64,000 nt of DNA from the NCBI GenBank assembly GCA_965215845.1, contig CBDCEL010000004.1, positions 2,232,001 to 2,296,000 on the forward strand, written 5' to 3'. A model generated the notes under the pieces. That model had not been told where the DNA came from, made no database searches, and was given only the letters and a program-made list of their open reading frames with translations. Below are positions 42,041-51,371 of this stretch, one piece after another. The DNA is from Aurantibacter_A sp965215845. Its GTDB lineage: Bacteria; Bacteroidota; Bacteroidia; Flavobacteriales; Flavobacteriaceae. The translations under genes and the position numbers were made by a program. Each line of letters begins with the position of its first letter. The stretch's first letter is position 1.

Positions 42041-44335
42041 ATGCCAGAATTCAAAAGAAGTGTTTCCTTAAGTGGATCAGAAGATTTTACGGGCATCGTC
42101 TTGAAAGAACCTCAAGACACTGCCGCCGGTTTTGGGGGCGTTAAGGCCGCCATGAGCCATGCTTTCAGGGAAATGGGTGTGGCGAGATCTATGCGGGCAT
42201 TGTCGGCTATGAATCAAAAGGAAGGTTTTGACTGCCCCAGTTGCGCCTGGCCCGATCCCGAAAGACCCTCAAGGCTTGGCGAGTTCTGCGAAAACGGTGC
42301 CAAGGCCTTGGCCGATGAGGCTACCTCAAAAACCATTGGAGCCGAGTTCTTTGCAAAACATTCGGTCGAAGAGCTTTCCCAATTGACCGACTTTGAATTA
42401 AATAGGTTCGGACGTTTGGTCGAACCCATGCTATTACGCCCGGGAAGTGTTTACTACGAGCCCATCGAATGGCAATCTGCCTTTGATTTGATTGCGGAGA
42501 AATTGCACCAACTTAAATCACCCAACGAAGCAATTTTTTACACCTCTGGAAGGTCGAGCAACGAAGCCGCTTTTTTATACGGAATGTTCGCCCGTGCCTT
42601 GGGTACCAACAATATGCCCGATTGCTCAAATATGTGCCATGAATCCAGTGGGGTGGCTTTGTCCGAAACCTTGGGCATTGGAAAGGGTTCGGTCAAGTTG
42701 GAAGATCTCTATGAGGCAGAGGTCATTATTGTTGCGGGTCAAAACCCGGGTACAAATCACCCGCGAATGCTTTCGGCATTGGAAAAGTGCAAAAAGAATG
42801 GAGGAAAAATAATAAGCATCAACCCGCTAGAGGAATCCGGACTGGTAAATTTCAAAAACCCGCAGCACCTCAATGGTTGGATCGGCTCAGGTGAGCATAT
42901 GGCCGATCTGCATTTGCCAGTAAGCATCAATCAAGATATACCATTGGTCAAATTGATTTTAAAAAGGTTGATTTCCTTGGATGCCAAGGGCAACTCTGTT
43001 TTTGACCATGATTTTATCGAAACCTATACGGATGGGTATGAAATTTTGATAAAGGACCTCGAGGAGTATGATGAAAATGAATTGTTAAGCCTATGTGGTA
43101 TTTCAAACGAAAAAGTAGAACAAGCGGTTCAACTCTTGGCCGATAGTTCAAAGATTATTGTTTGTTGGGCAATGGGCCTGACGCAGCATAAAAATGGGGT
43201 TGAAACGATTCGAGAATATGTGAATCTACTATTGCTGAAGGGAGCCATCGGAAAGCCAAATGCGGGTACCTGTCCGGTTCGAGGGCATAGCAATGTACAG
43301 GGCGATCGAAGCGTAGGCATTATGCATTATGTAAACCAAGGCTTAAATGAAAGAATTGAAAAGCATTTAGGTTTTAAGCCACCCCATAAAGCAGGTGTCG
43401 ATACCGTTGGGGCAATGAAAGCGATGTATGAAAAAGAGGCTAAAGTCTTTGTTTGCCTTGGGGGTAATTTTTTAATGGCCGCGTCTGACACGGCATATAC
43501 AGCAAAGGGTTTGCAAAGGTGCAGCCTAACAGTTCAGATCAGTACAAAGTTGAACCGTACCCATTTGGTAACCGGAAAAACTGCCTTGATCTTACCAACT
43601 ATAGGCCGTTCTGAAAAGGACACAAAAGATGGTAAGCAGCGCTATTTTACAGTGGAGAACAGCATGGGAAGGATTACGCGCTCTAAAGGACTGTTAAAAC
43701 CTGCTTCTGATAAGCTTATGAGCGAACCTGAAATTATCGGCAAGATGGCGCATGCCTATTTTCAAGGGAAGCATTCAGTTGATTGGCTTTTGTTGGGAGA
43801 AGATTATCGATTGGTTCGAGATTACATAGATAAAATTGCCAAAGGGTTCAAAAGAACCGACGAGCGTTCGAAAGGTACAGGGTACTATCTTCCGAACAAC
43901 GTTCGTGAGCTTGACTTCAATAAACTCCCAAATGGCAAGGCACAAATTACGATCAACAGGTTGCCGGATCATGACTTGAAAGACAACGAGTTCATATTGA
44001 TGACGATAAGGTCGCATGATCAGTTCAACACAACTATCTATGGCCTTGATGACCGATATCGGGGTGTATTTAATGAGCGAAGAGTGCTCTTTATGAATTC
44101 TGAGGATATGGTGTCACTAAAGCTAAAGAAGTTGGATGTCGTCAATATTACAAGCAATTACGATGGTCAAATTCGTTCTGCCCGGCGATTTTTGGTCATT
44201 CCCTATAAAATACCAAAACGAAATTTGGCAGCCTATTTTCCTGAGACAAATGTATTGGTACCCTTCAACCATTTTGCCCATAAGAGTAAAACCCCCATTA
44301 GCAAATCGATAAAGGTGACTTTGGAAAAAGTTTGA
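42041..44335 (+). CDS. FdhF/YdeP-family molybdopterin oxidoreductase
   Basis: A 764-residue molybdenum enzyme related to formate dehydrogenase alpha subunits. The N-terminal FDCPSCAWPDPE holds a cysteine pair. The cofactor-binding domains show FYTSGRSSNEAAFLYG, DCSNMCHESSGVAL, VIIVAGQNPGTNHPRML and CPVRGHSNVQGDRSVG. The C-terminal β-barrel holds LMTIRSHDQFNTTIYG. There is no N-terminal iron-sulphur extension of the NuoG type. In E. coli YdeP is linked to acid resistance; the substrate is not settled. No fdhD or cofactor-synthesis gene is nearby. Confidence 0.87.
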   Translation: MPEFKRSVSLSGSEDFTGIVLKEPQDTAAGFGGVKAAMSHAFREMGVARSMRALSAMNQKEGFDCPSCAWPDPERPSRLGEFCENGAKALADEATSKTIGAEFFAKHSVEELSQLTDFELNRFGRLVEPMLLRPGSVYYEPIEWQSAFDLIAEKLHQLKSPNEAIFYTSGRSSNEAAFLYGMFARALGTNNMPDCSNMCHESSGVALSETLGIGKGSVKLEDLYEAEVIIVAGQNPGTNHPRMLSALEKCKKNGGKIISINPLEESGLVNFKNPQHLNGWIGSGEHMADLHLPVSINQDIPLVKLILKRLISLDAKGNSVFDHDFIETYTDGYEILIKDLEEYDENELLSLCGISNEKVEQAVQLLADSSKIIVCWAMGLTQHKNGVETIREYVNLLLLKGAIGKPNAGTCPVRGHSNVQGDRSVGIMHYVNQGLNERIEKHLGFKPPHKAGVDTVGAMKAMYEKEAKVFVCLGGNFLMAASDTAYTAKGLQRCSLTVQISTKLNRTHLVTGKTALILPTIGRSEKDTKDGKQRYFTVENSMGRITRSKGLLKPASDKLMSEPEIIGKMAHAYFQGKHSVDWLLLGEDYRLVRDYIDKIAKGFKRTDERSKGTGYYLPNNVRELDFNKLPNGKAQITINRLPDHDLKDNEFILMTIRSHDQFNTTIYGLDDRYRGVFNERRVLFMNSEDMVSLKLKKLDVVNITSNYDGQIRSARRFLVIPYKIPKRNLAAYFPETNVLVPFNHFAHKSKTPISKSIKVTLEKV

Positions 44336-44439
44336 TCTGCCTCCTTCCCACAAGGGCTGAAATCTGCCGATTGGTTATCCACTTTAGCCTGGATTTTCCT
44401 ATGCCGCTATGGCTGAAAGATTATTAGTATTTTAGAAAG

Positions 44440-47277
44440 ATGGAAGAAGGCCCTTGGATATTACAGCTATTAGGACGATTACATCCGCTCGCAGTACATT
44501 TCCCGATAGGCTTGTTGGTAGCGGCCCTTTTTCTTGAATTATTGACTGTGGGTGGAAAGCGTCGAGCATTACGAGATGGTATTCATTGGATGGTAGCTTT
44601 AGGAGCTTTTTTCGCCATCTTATCGGCAATCTTGGGCTGGTTGCTCCGTACCCAAGATGACTACAATGGCGAGTTGGTTCAGAATCATCAAAACATCGGT
44701 ATAGCAACGGCGGTTTTTGCCGTTATCACATTTATTCTTCTACATAGGACCCTAAAAGGGAAACTATCAAATTTATTGGGGTATCGGTCAAGTCTTGCCA
44801 TAACTGTTGTCTTATTGACAATAGCGGGTCATTTGGGTTCTGCGCTTACCCATGGTGAAGATTATCTGAGTAGCGCTTTTTTAATTGACGACAGCTCGTA
44901 TGACGACCAAAAAGCCTCGATTTTATTGGAACGGTACAGGGAGGTCGATTCCCTTACCGAAGCGCAGCGAGATGAAATCAATCTTGGTGTACGCGCACTA
45001 TTTGCACATAATTGCTATCAATGTCACAATGAGAACAAACGAAAGGGAGAATTGGTACTCGACAATAAAAGAGGGGTATATAAGGGCGGCAAGTCAGGAC
45101 CGATAATCGTTGCCTGCAGACCAGATGAAAGCGAACTTTTTAAAAGAATATCCCTTCCGGCAGATCATGATGATGTGATGCCCAAAAAAGGCAAGGTTTT
45201 AAAGGATGATGAAATTGAGTTGATTCGACTTTGGATCAACGACGGTGCCCATTGGTCGGATCGAGCGCTAAAGGTTTTTCCAGAGGCCAAGTTGGCGCTA
45301 TCGAAACCCGATTTACCTAACTCGAGTTCCGAAAGTCATCCAGTCGATAAATGGGTCGATATCTATTTTAAGAAGAATGGTCTTAGTTGGCCAGAAGAGG
45401 TGAACGATCGATTATTTATCCGAAGGGCGTATTTAGACATTATCGGTTTGCTGCCCGAACCGGAGGCTATATCCAAGTTTATAAAGGATTCTGGTTCAGA
45501 CAAAAGAAATAAGCTTATCGACGACCTCTTGGAAAACAAGCAAGATTATACCCAGCATTGGCTGAGTTTCTGGAACGATCTCTTGAGAAATGATTACAGT
45601 GGCCCAGGATTTATAACAGGAGGAAGAAAACAGATCACAGATTGGTTGTACAATTCGTTGGTGCAGAACAAACCTTATGATCAAATGGTCAAGGAATTGG
45701 TCGATCCCTCAGATGAATCGGTAGGTTTTATCAAAGGCATTCAATGGCGTGGTGCCGTAAATGCCAGTCAGCGTACAGAAATGCAGGCCGCTCAAAATAT
45801 CGGCCAGGCATTGCTGGGTGTCAATGTAAAGTGTGCCTCTTGCCATAATAGTTTCGTCAGCAATCTTACCTTGGAACAATCTTATGGTTTTGCAGCCATA
45901 TTCGCAGATTCGACATTGGAACTAAATCGATGTGACAAGCCAATGGGCAAAATGGCAAAAGTCAATTTTCTTTATCCCGAATTGGGATCTGTAGATGCGC
46001 CATCAGTTGATGAACGACTCTCATTGCTTTCAGAACTCATCGTTAGACCTGAAAATGGTAGAATTTACAGAACTTTGGTCAACCGCATTTGGAAAAAGCT
46101 GATGGGCAGGGGCATGGTCGAGCCCGTCGATGAAATGGATAACTCTCCTTGGGACGCTTCTTTATTGGACTGGTTGGCGGCCGATTTTATCGATTCGGGT
46201 CATGACCTAAAGCATCTGATAAGACGTATATTGACCTCTAGAACTTATCAATTGACTGCGACAGCCTATGATAAACCAGAGGACTTAAAGTCTGAATATG
46301 TTTTTCAAGGGCCGGTCGTTAGACGGTTGAGTGCAGAACAATTTTCAGACGCCGTGAGCAAAGTGATATCACCGATGTACCCCGCGGTAGCCTATAATCC
46401 GTTTACCAGCGGTATGGAGTCAAATCGAATATGGCATCGTGAGGTAAAATTCGATAGGACGGTATTACCTGATCCGGGCAAGCGATATTTTCGACAGCTC
46501 ATACAGCTTCCCGATAGGGAACTTAGTATGGCAACCGTCTTGATTTCCGTAGATCATGCGTATCAACTTTTTATCAACGGTCAAAATATAGCCGAAGGTT
46601 CCGACTGGCGAAAGGTCGACCGTTTGGACGTGACGGAATTTTTGACCAAGGGAAAAAATACAATTGCGATAGAAGGACTGAACGAGGGAAATATTGCAAA
46701 CCCGGCCGGCATCCTATTTGCCATGCGGCTTTATTTCAAGGATGGCGGGCTAGTTGATATCGGTTCCGACAAAGACTGGAAAAGTACCGATTCGACCCCC
46801 GAAGAAGGGTGGACGAGTTTAGAATTCAATGATGCCGATTGGAAGGAAACCCAGAACTATGGTTCCAGCAATTGGGGTACATTGATCGATTTTACCTTTG
46901 AGCGGGGAGATGACAAAATTGCGAGGGCCAGTCTTGTCAAACAACACCCGTTCATGAAAGCATTGGGCCGGCCTACGCGGGAAAATGTGACTACCTCACG
47001 TGACGATCAGCCCACTTTGTTGCAAGCTTTGGAACTGACCAATGGTGAATATTTCAATGCGGTCTTGGCAGAAGGTGCCGAAATCTGGTTGAGCGAGCAC
47101 GGGAACCGCCCTGAAGTCATCATCGATACCCTTTTTGAAAAGGCCTTGGGCAGAAAACCCTCAAAAAAGGAAAAAAAGACCATGCTTTTGGCCTTGGGTG
47201 ATGTTCCGAAAAAGGAGGCCTTGCAAGATTTGTTTTGGTCGACCTTGATTTTACCCGAATTTCAATTTATATATTGA
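44440..47277 (+). CDS. DUF2231-PSCyt1-DUF1549-DUF1553 protein with an inserted sugar-binding-like domain
   Basis: A 945-residue planctomycete-type protein. Residues 1-130 are a four-helix DUF2231-like membrane part (HPLAVHFPIGLLVAALFLEL). A PSCyt1 domain follows with a CYQCH haem site (192-196). DUF1549 (~300-500) has a second CASCH (465-469), and DUF1553 starts near residue 520. Around residues 680-825 a jelly-roll is inserted (VLISVDHAYQLFINGQNI and GKNTIAIEGLNEG), like the accessory domains of α-L-rhamnosidases or β-galactosidases. DUF1553 then resumes to the end. The function is unknown, but these proteins pair with DUF1501 and appear linked to polysaccharide use. The next gene starts two bases after its stop. 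Confidence 0.85.
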   Translation: MEEGPWILQLLGRLHPLAVHFPIGLLVAALFLELLTVGGKRRALRDGIHWMVALGAFFAILSAILGWLLRTQDDYNGELVQNHQNIGIATAVFAVITFILLHRTLKGKLSNLLGYRSSLAITVVLLTIAGHLGSALTHGEDYLSSAFLIDDSSYDDQKASILLERYREVDSLTEAQRDEINLGVRALFAHNCYQCHNENKRKGELVLDNKRGVYKGGKSGPIIVACRPDESELFKRISLPADHDDVMPKKGKVLKDDEIELIRLWINDGAHWSDRALKVFPEAKLALSKPDLPNSSSESHPVDKWVDIYFKKNGLSWPEEVNDRLFIRRAYLDIIGLLPEPEAISKFIKDSGSDKRNKLIDDLLENKQDYTQHWLSFWNDLLRNDYSGPGFITGGRKQITDWLYNSLVQNKPYDQMVKELVDPSDESVGFIKGIQWRGAVNASQRTEMQAAQNIGQALLGVNVKCASCHNSFVSNLTLEQSYGFAAIFADSTLELNRCDKPMGKMAKVNFLYPELGSVDAPSVDERLSLLSELIVRPENGRIYRTLVNRIWKKLMGRGMVEPVDEMDNSPWDASLLDWLAADFIDSGHDLKHLIRRILTSRTYQLTATAYDKPEDLKSEYVFQGPVVRRLSAEQFSDAVSKVISPMYPAVAYNPFTSGMESNRIWHREVKFDRTVLPDPGKRYFRQLIQLPDRELSMATVLISVDHAYQLFINGQNIAEGSDWRKVDRLDVTEFLTKGKNTIAIEGLNEGNIANPAGILFAMRLYFKDGGLVDIGSDKDWKSTDSTPEEGWTSLEFNDADWKETQNYGSSNWGTLIDFTFERGDDKIARASLVKQHPFMKALGRPTRENVTTSRDDQPTLLQALELTNGEYFNAVLAEGAEIWLSEHGNRPEVIIDTLFEKALGRKPSKKEKKTMLLALGDVPKKEALQDLFWSTLILPEFQFIY

Positions 47278-47279
47278 AT

Positions 47280-48720
47280 ATGGATGTAGATTCGACTACC
47301 GTTTCATCCCGCAGGGAGTTTGTGAAAAAAATGACCGCAGCTAGTCTGGGCGCCGCTGCGACTACGATACCCTTCACCAGTTTTCTTAGTTCCTGTAACA
47401 AAGCCCCGTTGATAACCGCTAAGGCCGACACTGTCATTTTGTTATGGATGGCGGGCGGTATGGCCCATACTGAAACTTTTGACCCAAAAACCTATGTTCC
47501 CTTTGAAAAGGGGGTGGAGAGCAAGAAGGTGTTAAGTACCTTTCCGAAGGTTCCGACAAGCGTTGATGGGTTACATTTCTCCGAGGGGCTGGAATCAATA
47601 GGCGACGTAATGCAAAAGGGGGCGATCATACGATCGTATAAGTCGGCAGATCTGGGGCATATCCTGCATACCCGGCATCAATATCATTGGCATACCTGTT
47701 ACGAACCACCCCAGTCGGTTCAGGCACCACATATAGGCGCATGGATAGCCAAGGAACTCGGACCGTTGAATCCTGTGATTCCACCATTTATTGCTATGGG
47801 GCAGCGGTTTACCGTGGGTGAGGCCGAAGAGCTGAAAGCGTTCCATTCCGCCGGATTCTTGGGAACAGAGTTCGGTCCATTTTTGATTCCGGACCCATCA
47901 AGCGGACTGGAAAGTGTGCGCCCTCCACGTGGAATGTCAATGAAAAGGTTTGAGGCCCGTTACAGGCTTTATAAAGAATTGGTCAATAAAAGTGCAATCA
48001 TGCAGCAGGGCAGTGACTACCAAAGAGAGTCTTTAATGCGCTCCATGGAGCAGTCATACCGTCTGCTGAACTCACCGGAAGCCAAAGTGTTCGACCTATC
48101 CCAAGAGCCAAAGGAAGTTTATGATACCTACAATACGGGAAGATTTGGCCTGGGATGCCTTTTGGCCAAAAGATTGGCAATGAACGGAGGTAGATTTATT
48201 AGTGTCTCTACCGAGTATGAGCCTTTTCTTGGATGGGACACCCATGAAAACGGACATATGCGAGCGGCAAAAATGAAAGAACTGATTGACCGGCCGGTGT
48301 CACAATTGATTAAAGACTTGGATGCATCTGGACATTTGGACAGAACCCTTATCATTTTAGCAAGTGAGTTCAGTCGAGATGCCATTATGGAGGGCAGGCC
48401 CGGTCTGAAAGTAAAAGATCAGGTGAATCAACCCGATATTATTGAAGATGAGAAATTTTATGGAATGCACCGACATTTTACTGATGGCAGTTCGATTCTA
48501 ATCTGGGGCGGAGGTGTTAAAAAAGGCTTGGTCTATGGAAAAACCGCAGACGAGCAGGCCGTGCTCCTCAATTGAAAATACCGTGGTGATCGATCAGGTC
48601 CACCAATCGATATATCATGCGCTGGGCATCGACCCGGAAACAAACTACACCATAGAGGGAAGGCCTTTTTATACGACCCCTGACGGTCAAGGCAAGCCGA
48701 TACTTGATTTATTTGCTTAA
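47280..48720 (+). pseudogene. DUF1501 (sulfatase-like) protein, split by a +1 frameshift
   Basis: The first frame encodes 431 residues. SSRREFVKKMTAASLGAA is a Tat-type leader, then come VILLWMAGGMAHTETFDPK, HTRHQYHWHTCYEPPQS, GWDTHENGHMRAAKMKELID and DRTLIILASEFSRDA, all typical of DUF1501 (alkaline-phosphatase-like fold). It stops at 48573-48575, just after KTADE. The missing conserved tail continues in the next frame, as RPCSSIEN followed by VIDQVHQSIYHALGID and a TTPDGQGKPILDLFA ending. One extra base near 48555 (GAG-C-AGG) explains both frames. It may be a real disruption or a sequence error. The DUF1549 gene upstream is its usual partner. Confidence 0.82.
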
Positions 48721-48724
48721 ACTA

Positions 48725-48758
48725 AAAAGAGCCCAATCAGTTAAGACCGGACTCTTTT
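48725..48758 (+). terminator. Probable terminator after the DUF1501 gene
   Basis: AAAAGAGCC (48725-48733) pairs with GG-A-CTCTTTT (48749-48758) with one bulged base. The loop is long (15 bases). It lies just past the gene and its T stretch is within the stem, so it is weaker than the others. Confidence 0.45.
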
Positions 48759-48985
48759 ACGAGAACACTATATGAAAATGAAAAAATTTACTCCTAATAA
48801 TTACACTGTAAACATACCAACAGTTGTGTTCTAGCGAAAGAAAATGATGTGAAAGGGCCGAAATATGTTGTGAGATGCGTTTTTTTTTGATTAAAGGAAC
48901 ATTTACGCAACTTATTTACAATATTATCATCTTCTAAACAGTTCAATATATAGGTGATAAATCCGATATTTTATGAGAAAGAGTA

Positions 48986-49354
48986 TTGACCCTGGCCTTG
49001 GTTTGTTTCGTATTCGTTTCATGTACAAAGGACAACGACGACATTATCAATACCGAACTGGAGGGAAAGTGGACTCTGACGAACGCTTCTTGTTTCTGTG
49101 GTTTTGGTGACAACCCCGATTTTAGCGGGCACAAAATTACCTTTCAAGGGAGTATGCTAAATGTTGAAAACTCGGGTGAGTTCAAGTTTTTGACCGATGC
49201 ATCCGGTGAATATACGGTTGATGGTAATTTGATTTCCTTAAAAAACGGAAGGCAGTACACCTATGTCATCAAAGAGGGCAATCTTCAACTTACCTATGTC
49301 GACAATCCGCAAATAGCCGATGACGAACTCTTTTTGGAATATGAGGGCAACTAG
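48986..49354 (+). CDS. Small lipoprotein of lipocalin-like type, start uncertain
   Basis: A predicted lipoprotein. LALVCFVFVSCTKDNDD gives a hydrophobic core and lipobox. A β-rich mature part follows: LEGKWTLTNASCFCGFG, HKITFQGSMLNV and GEYTVDGNLISLKNGRQYTYVI, which resembles lipocalin-like DUF4488/DUF5004-type domains of Bacteroidota. The only in-frame start is TTG at 48986, leaving no basic residue before the hydrophobic core. An ATG at 48973 encodes MRKSI and would join perfectly if one base near 48988 were removed, so the true gene may be frameshifted at its start. I cannot name a specific family. Confidence 0.65.
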   Translation: MTLALVCFVFVSCTKDNDDIINTELEGKWTLTNASCFCGFGDNPDFSGHKITFQGSMLNVENSGEFKFLTDASGEYTVDGNLISLKNGRQYTYVIKEGNLQLTYVDNPQIADDELFLEYEGN

Positions 49355-49407
49355 CTCAAATTAAAAGGTTGTGCTCAGGCAGAGATTGTACCAACGCTTT
49401 GCGGTTT

Positions 49408-50586
49408 TTACTTAAAAGCCTGAATTCCGGTGATGTCGGCCCCGGTGATCAACAAGTGTATATCGTGTGTTCCTTCATAGGTAATCACACTTTCGAGGTT
49501 CATCATGTGGCGCATGATCGAATATTCCCCGGTAATACCCATACCGCCCAACATTTGTCTGGCCTCTCTTGCAATTTTCAAGGCCATGTCGACATTGTTG
49601 CGTTTGGCCATCGATATTTGTTGTGTGGTCGCCTTGCCTTCATTTTTCAGCTGCCCCAAACGAAGGGCCAATAATTGGGCCTTGGTAATCTCTGTGATCA
49701 TCTCGGCCAATTTCTTTTGTTGCAATTGAAAAGCCGCGATTGGTTTTCCGAATTGTATACGTTCTTTGGCATAACGAAGCGCAGTGTCATAGCAATCCAT
49801 TGCTGCCCCAATAGCCCCCCAAGCAATACCGTAACGTGCTGAGTCAAGACATCCTAATGGAGCGCCCAGACCATTTTTACCGGGCAAGAGGTTTTCTTTG
49901 GGAACCTTGACATTGTCGAATATCAATTCTCCCGTCGCCGATGCCCGCAACGACCATTTGTTGTGGGTTTCAGGTGTGGAGAAACCCTCCATTCCCCGTT
50001 CGACGAGTAGACCATGAATTCTCCCTTCTTCGTTTTTGGCCCATACGACGGCAACATCGGCAAAAGGGGAATTCGAAATCCAAAGTTTGGCGCCATTCAA
50101 GAGATAATGATCGCCCATATCCTTGAATTTACTCTCCATACCTCCAGGATTCGAACCATGGTTGGGTTCGGTCAATCCGAAGCAACCCATCCATTCCCCG
50201 GCGGCCAATTTTGGCAGGTATTTTTTGCGCTGCTCCTCGGTTCCGTAAGTATAGATCGGGTACATGACCAATGAAGACTGAACCGAGGCCGTAGATCGTA
50301 CCCCACTATCGCCGCGCTCAATTTCTTGCATGATTAGCCCGTAACTGATTTGGTCTAATCCGGCACCGCCATATGCTGCCGGAATGTACGGTCCGAAGGC
50401 ACCTATGTCGGCCAAACCGTTGATAATTTGTTTTGGGAACTCTGCTTTCTGGGCGAATTCCTCTATAATTGGGGATATGTCACGTTTTACCCATTGCCGG
50501 GCCGCATCGCGTACCAACTTATGTTCTTCGGATAATAAATCATCAAGATTGTAATAATCGGGTGCTTCGAACAAATCAGGCTTCAT
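49408..50586 (-). CDS. Acyl-CoA dehydrogenase, glutaryl-CoA dehydrogenase type
   Basis: A flavoprotein of 392 residues that oxidises an acyl-CoA, probably glutaryl-CoA to crotonyl-CoA in lysine and tryptophan breakdown. FAD- and substrate-binding motifs are visible: GCFGLTEPNHGSNPGGM, LNGAKLWISNSPFADVAVVW and RQMLGGMGITGEYSIMRH. The catalytic Glu is in VITYEGTHDIHLLITGADITGI, a C-terminus characteristic of the glutaryl-CoA enzyme. The start at MKPDLFEAPDYY (50586) is the family start; an ATG 18 bases upstream is possible. Confidence 0.88.
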   Translation of the reverse strand: MKPDLFEAPDYYNLDDLLSEEHKLVRDAARQWVKRDISPIIEEFAQKAEFPKQIINGLADIGAFGPYIPAAYGGAGLDQISYGLIMQEIERGDSGVRSTASVQSSLVMYPIYTYGTEEQRKKYLPKLAAGEWMGCFGLTEPNHGSNPGGMESKFKDMGDHYLLNGAKLWISNSPFADVAVVWAKNEEGRIHGLLVERGMEGFSTPETHNKWSLRASATGELIFDNVKVPKENLLPGKNGLGAPLGCLDSARYGIAWGAIGAAMDCYDTALRYAKERIQFGKPIAAFQLQQKKLAEMITEITKAQLLALRLGQLKNEGKATTQQISMAKRNNVDMALKIAREARQMLGGMGITGEYSIMRHMMNLESVITYEGTHDIHLLITGADITGIQAFK

Positions 50587-50641
50587 ATTGAAAATTTGTT
50601 GCAAAGGTAGGAAGGATTCCTAACTTTTTGATTGCCAATTG

Positions 50642-51352
50642 TTACATTTTCAGATAAAAATCCTTTGTCAAATCGATATAATCCGAAGTATATCGATGTC
50701 TTTCTTTTTCCATGGTGAGTTCCCCATATTTCACCTCTTTTTGTTCGAATCCAAATTCCAGAAGGCTGCGCTTTGTTTTTGCCGAAGGATTTCCCTTTAC
50801 CCGCATGATTCTTGCGGGGAACAGGGCATTTTCAGATGCCAGGGCAATAAAATGGTCTTCTTCCTTAAAGGGAACTATTGTCGAAAAAGCTCCCTTTTGT
50901 GAAAGCAACTTCGACACCCCATTTAAAAGTGTGTCAAAGGGAAGTGAACGATTTTGACGAGCCACATCGCGTGAGGTGTCGCCACTTGATACATCCTCTG
51001 AGTAAAAGGGAGGATTTGAAACGATCAAATCATATTTTTCTTCAACTTCACTAACGAATTCATTCAATCCGGCATGATAGCAGAACAATCTATCTGCCCA
51101 AGGGGAAGCCTCAAAATTCTCGACACATTGTTCGTAGGAGCTCTCGTCAACCTCAATAGCATCGATAATTTCGGCATTGGACCTTTGGGCCAATATCAAT
51201 GCGATTATCCCAGTGCCCGAGCCGATATCGAAAATTGAATTCAGATTGTGCTTCAAGCTTGTCCATGTTCCCAATAGCACCCCATCAGTGCCAATTTTCA
51301 TCGCGCAGCGATCTTGATTGACGGTGAATTGCTTGAATACAAAAGGCTTCAT
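50642..51352 (-). CDS. trmN6: tRNA1(Val) (adenine37-N6)-methyltransferase
   Basis: Methylates N6 of A37 in tRNA-Val using SAM (YfiC family). The 236-residue protein has FKQFTVNQDRCAMKIGTDGVLLG, the family's hallmark N-terminus. The SAM motif is DIGSGTGIIALILAQR, and the adenine-N6 motif is IVSNPPFYSED. It is separate from the upstream acyl-CoA dehydrogenase by 55 bases and lies 19 bases from the sulfatase. Confidence 0.9.
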   Translation of the reverse strand: MKPFVFKQFTVNQDRCAMKIGTDGVLLGTWTSLKHNLNSIFDIGSGTGIIALILAQRSNAEIIDAIEVDESSYEQCVENFEASPWADRLFCYHAGLNEFVSEVEEKYDLIVSNPPFYSEDVSSGDTSRDVARQNRSLPFDTLLNGVSKLLSQKGAFSTIVPFKEEDHFIALASENALFPARIMRVKGNPSAKTKRSLLEFGFEQKEVKYGELTMEKERHRYTSDYIDLTKDFYLKM

Positions 51353-51371
51353 TAAAATTCCAATGTGGAAA

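Noticed and set aside
48772..48834. Possible 20-residue peptide (MKMKKFTPNNYTVNIPTVVF)
   Set aside because: It lies just after a terminator and in A/T-rich DNA; nothing supports translation beyond an ATG and stop.
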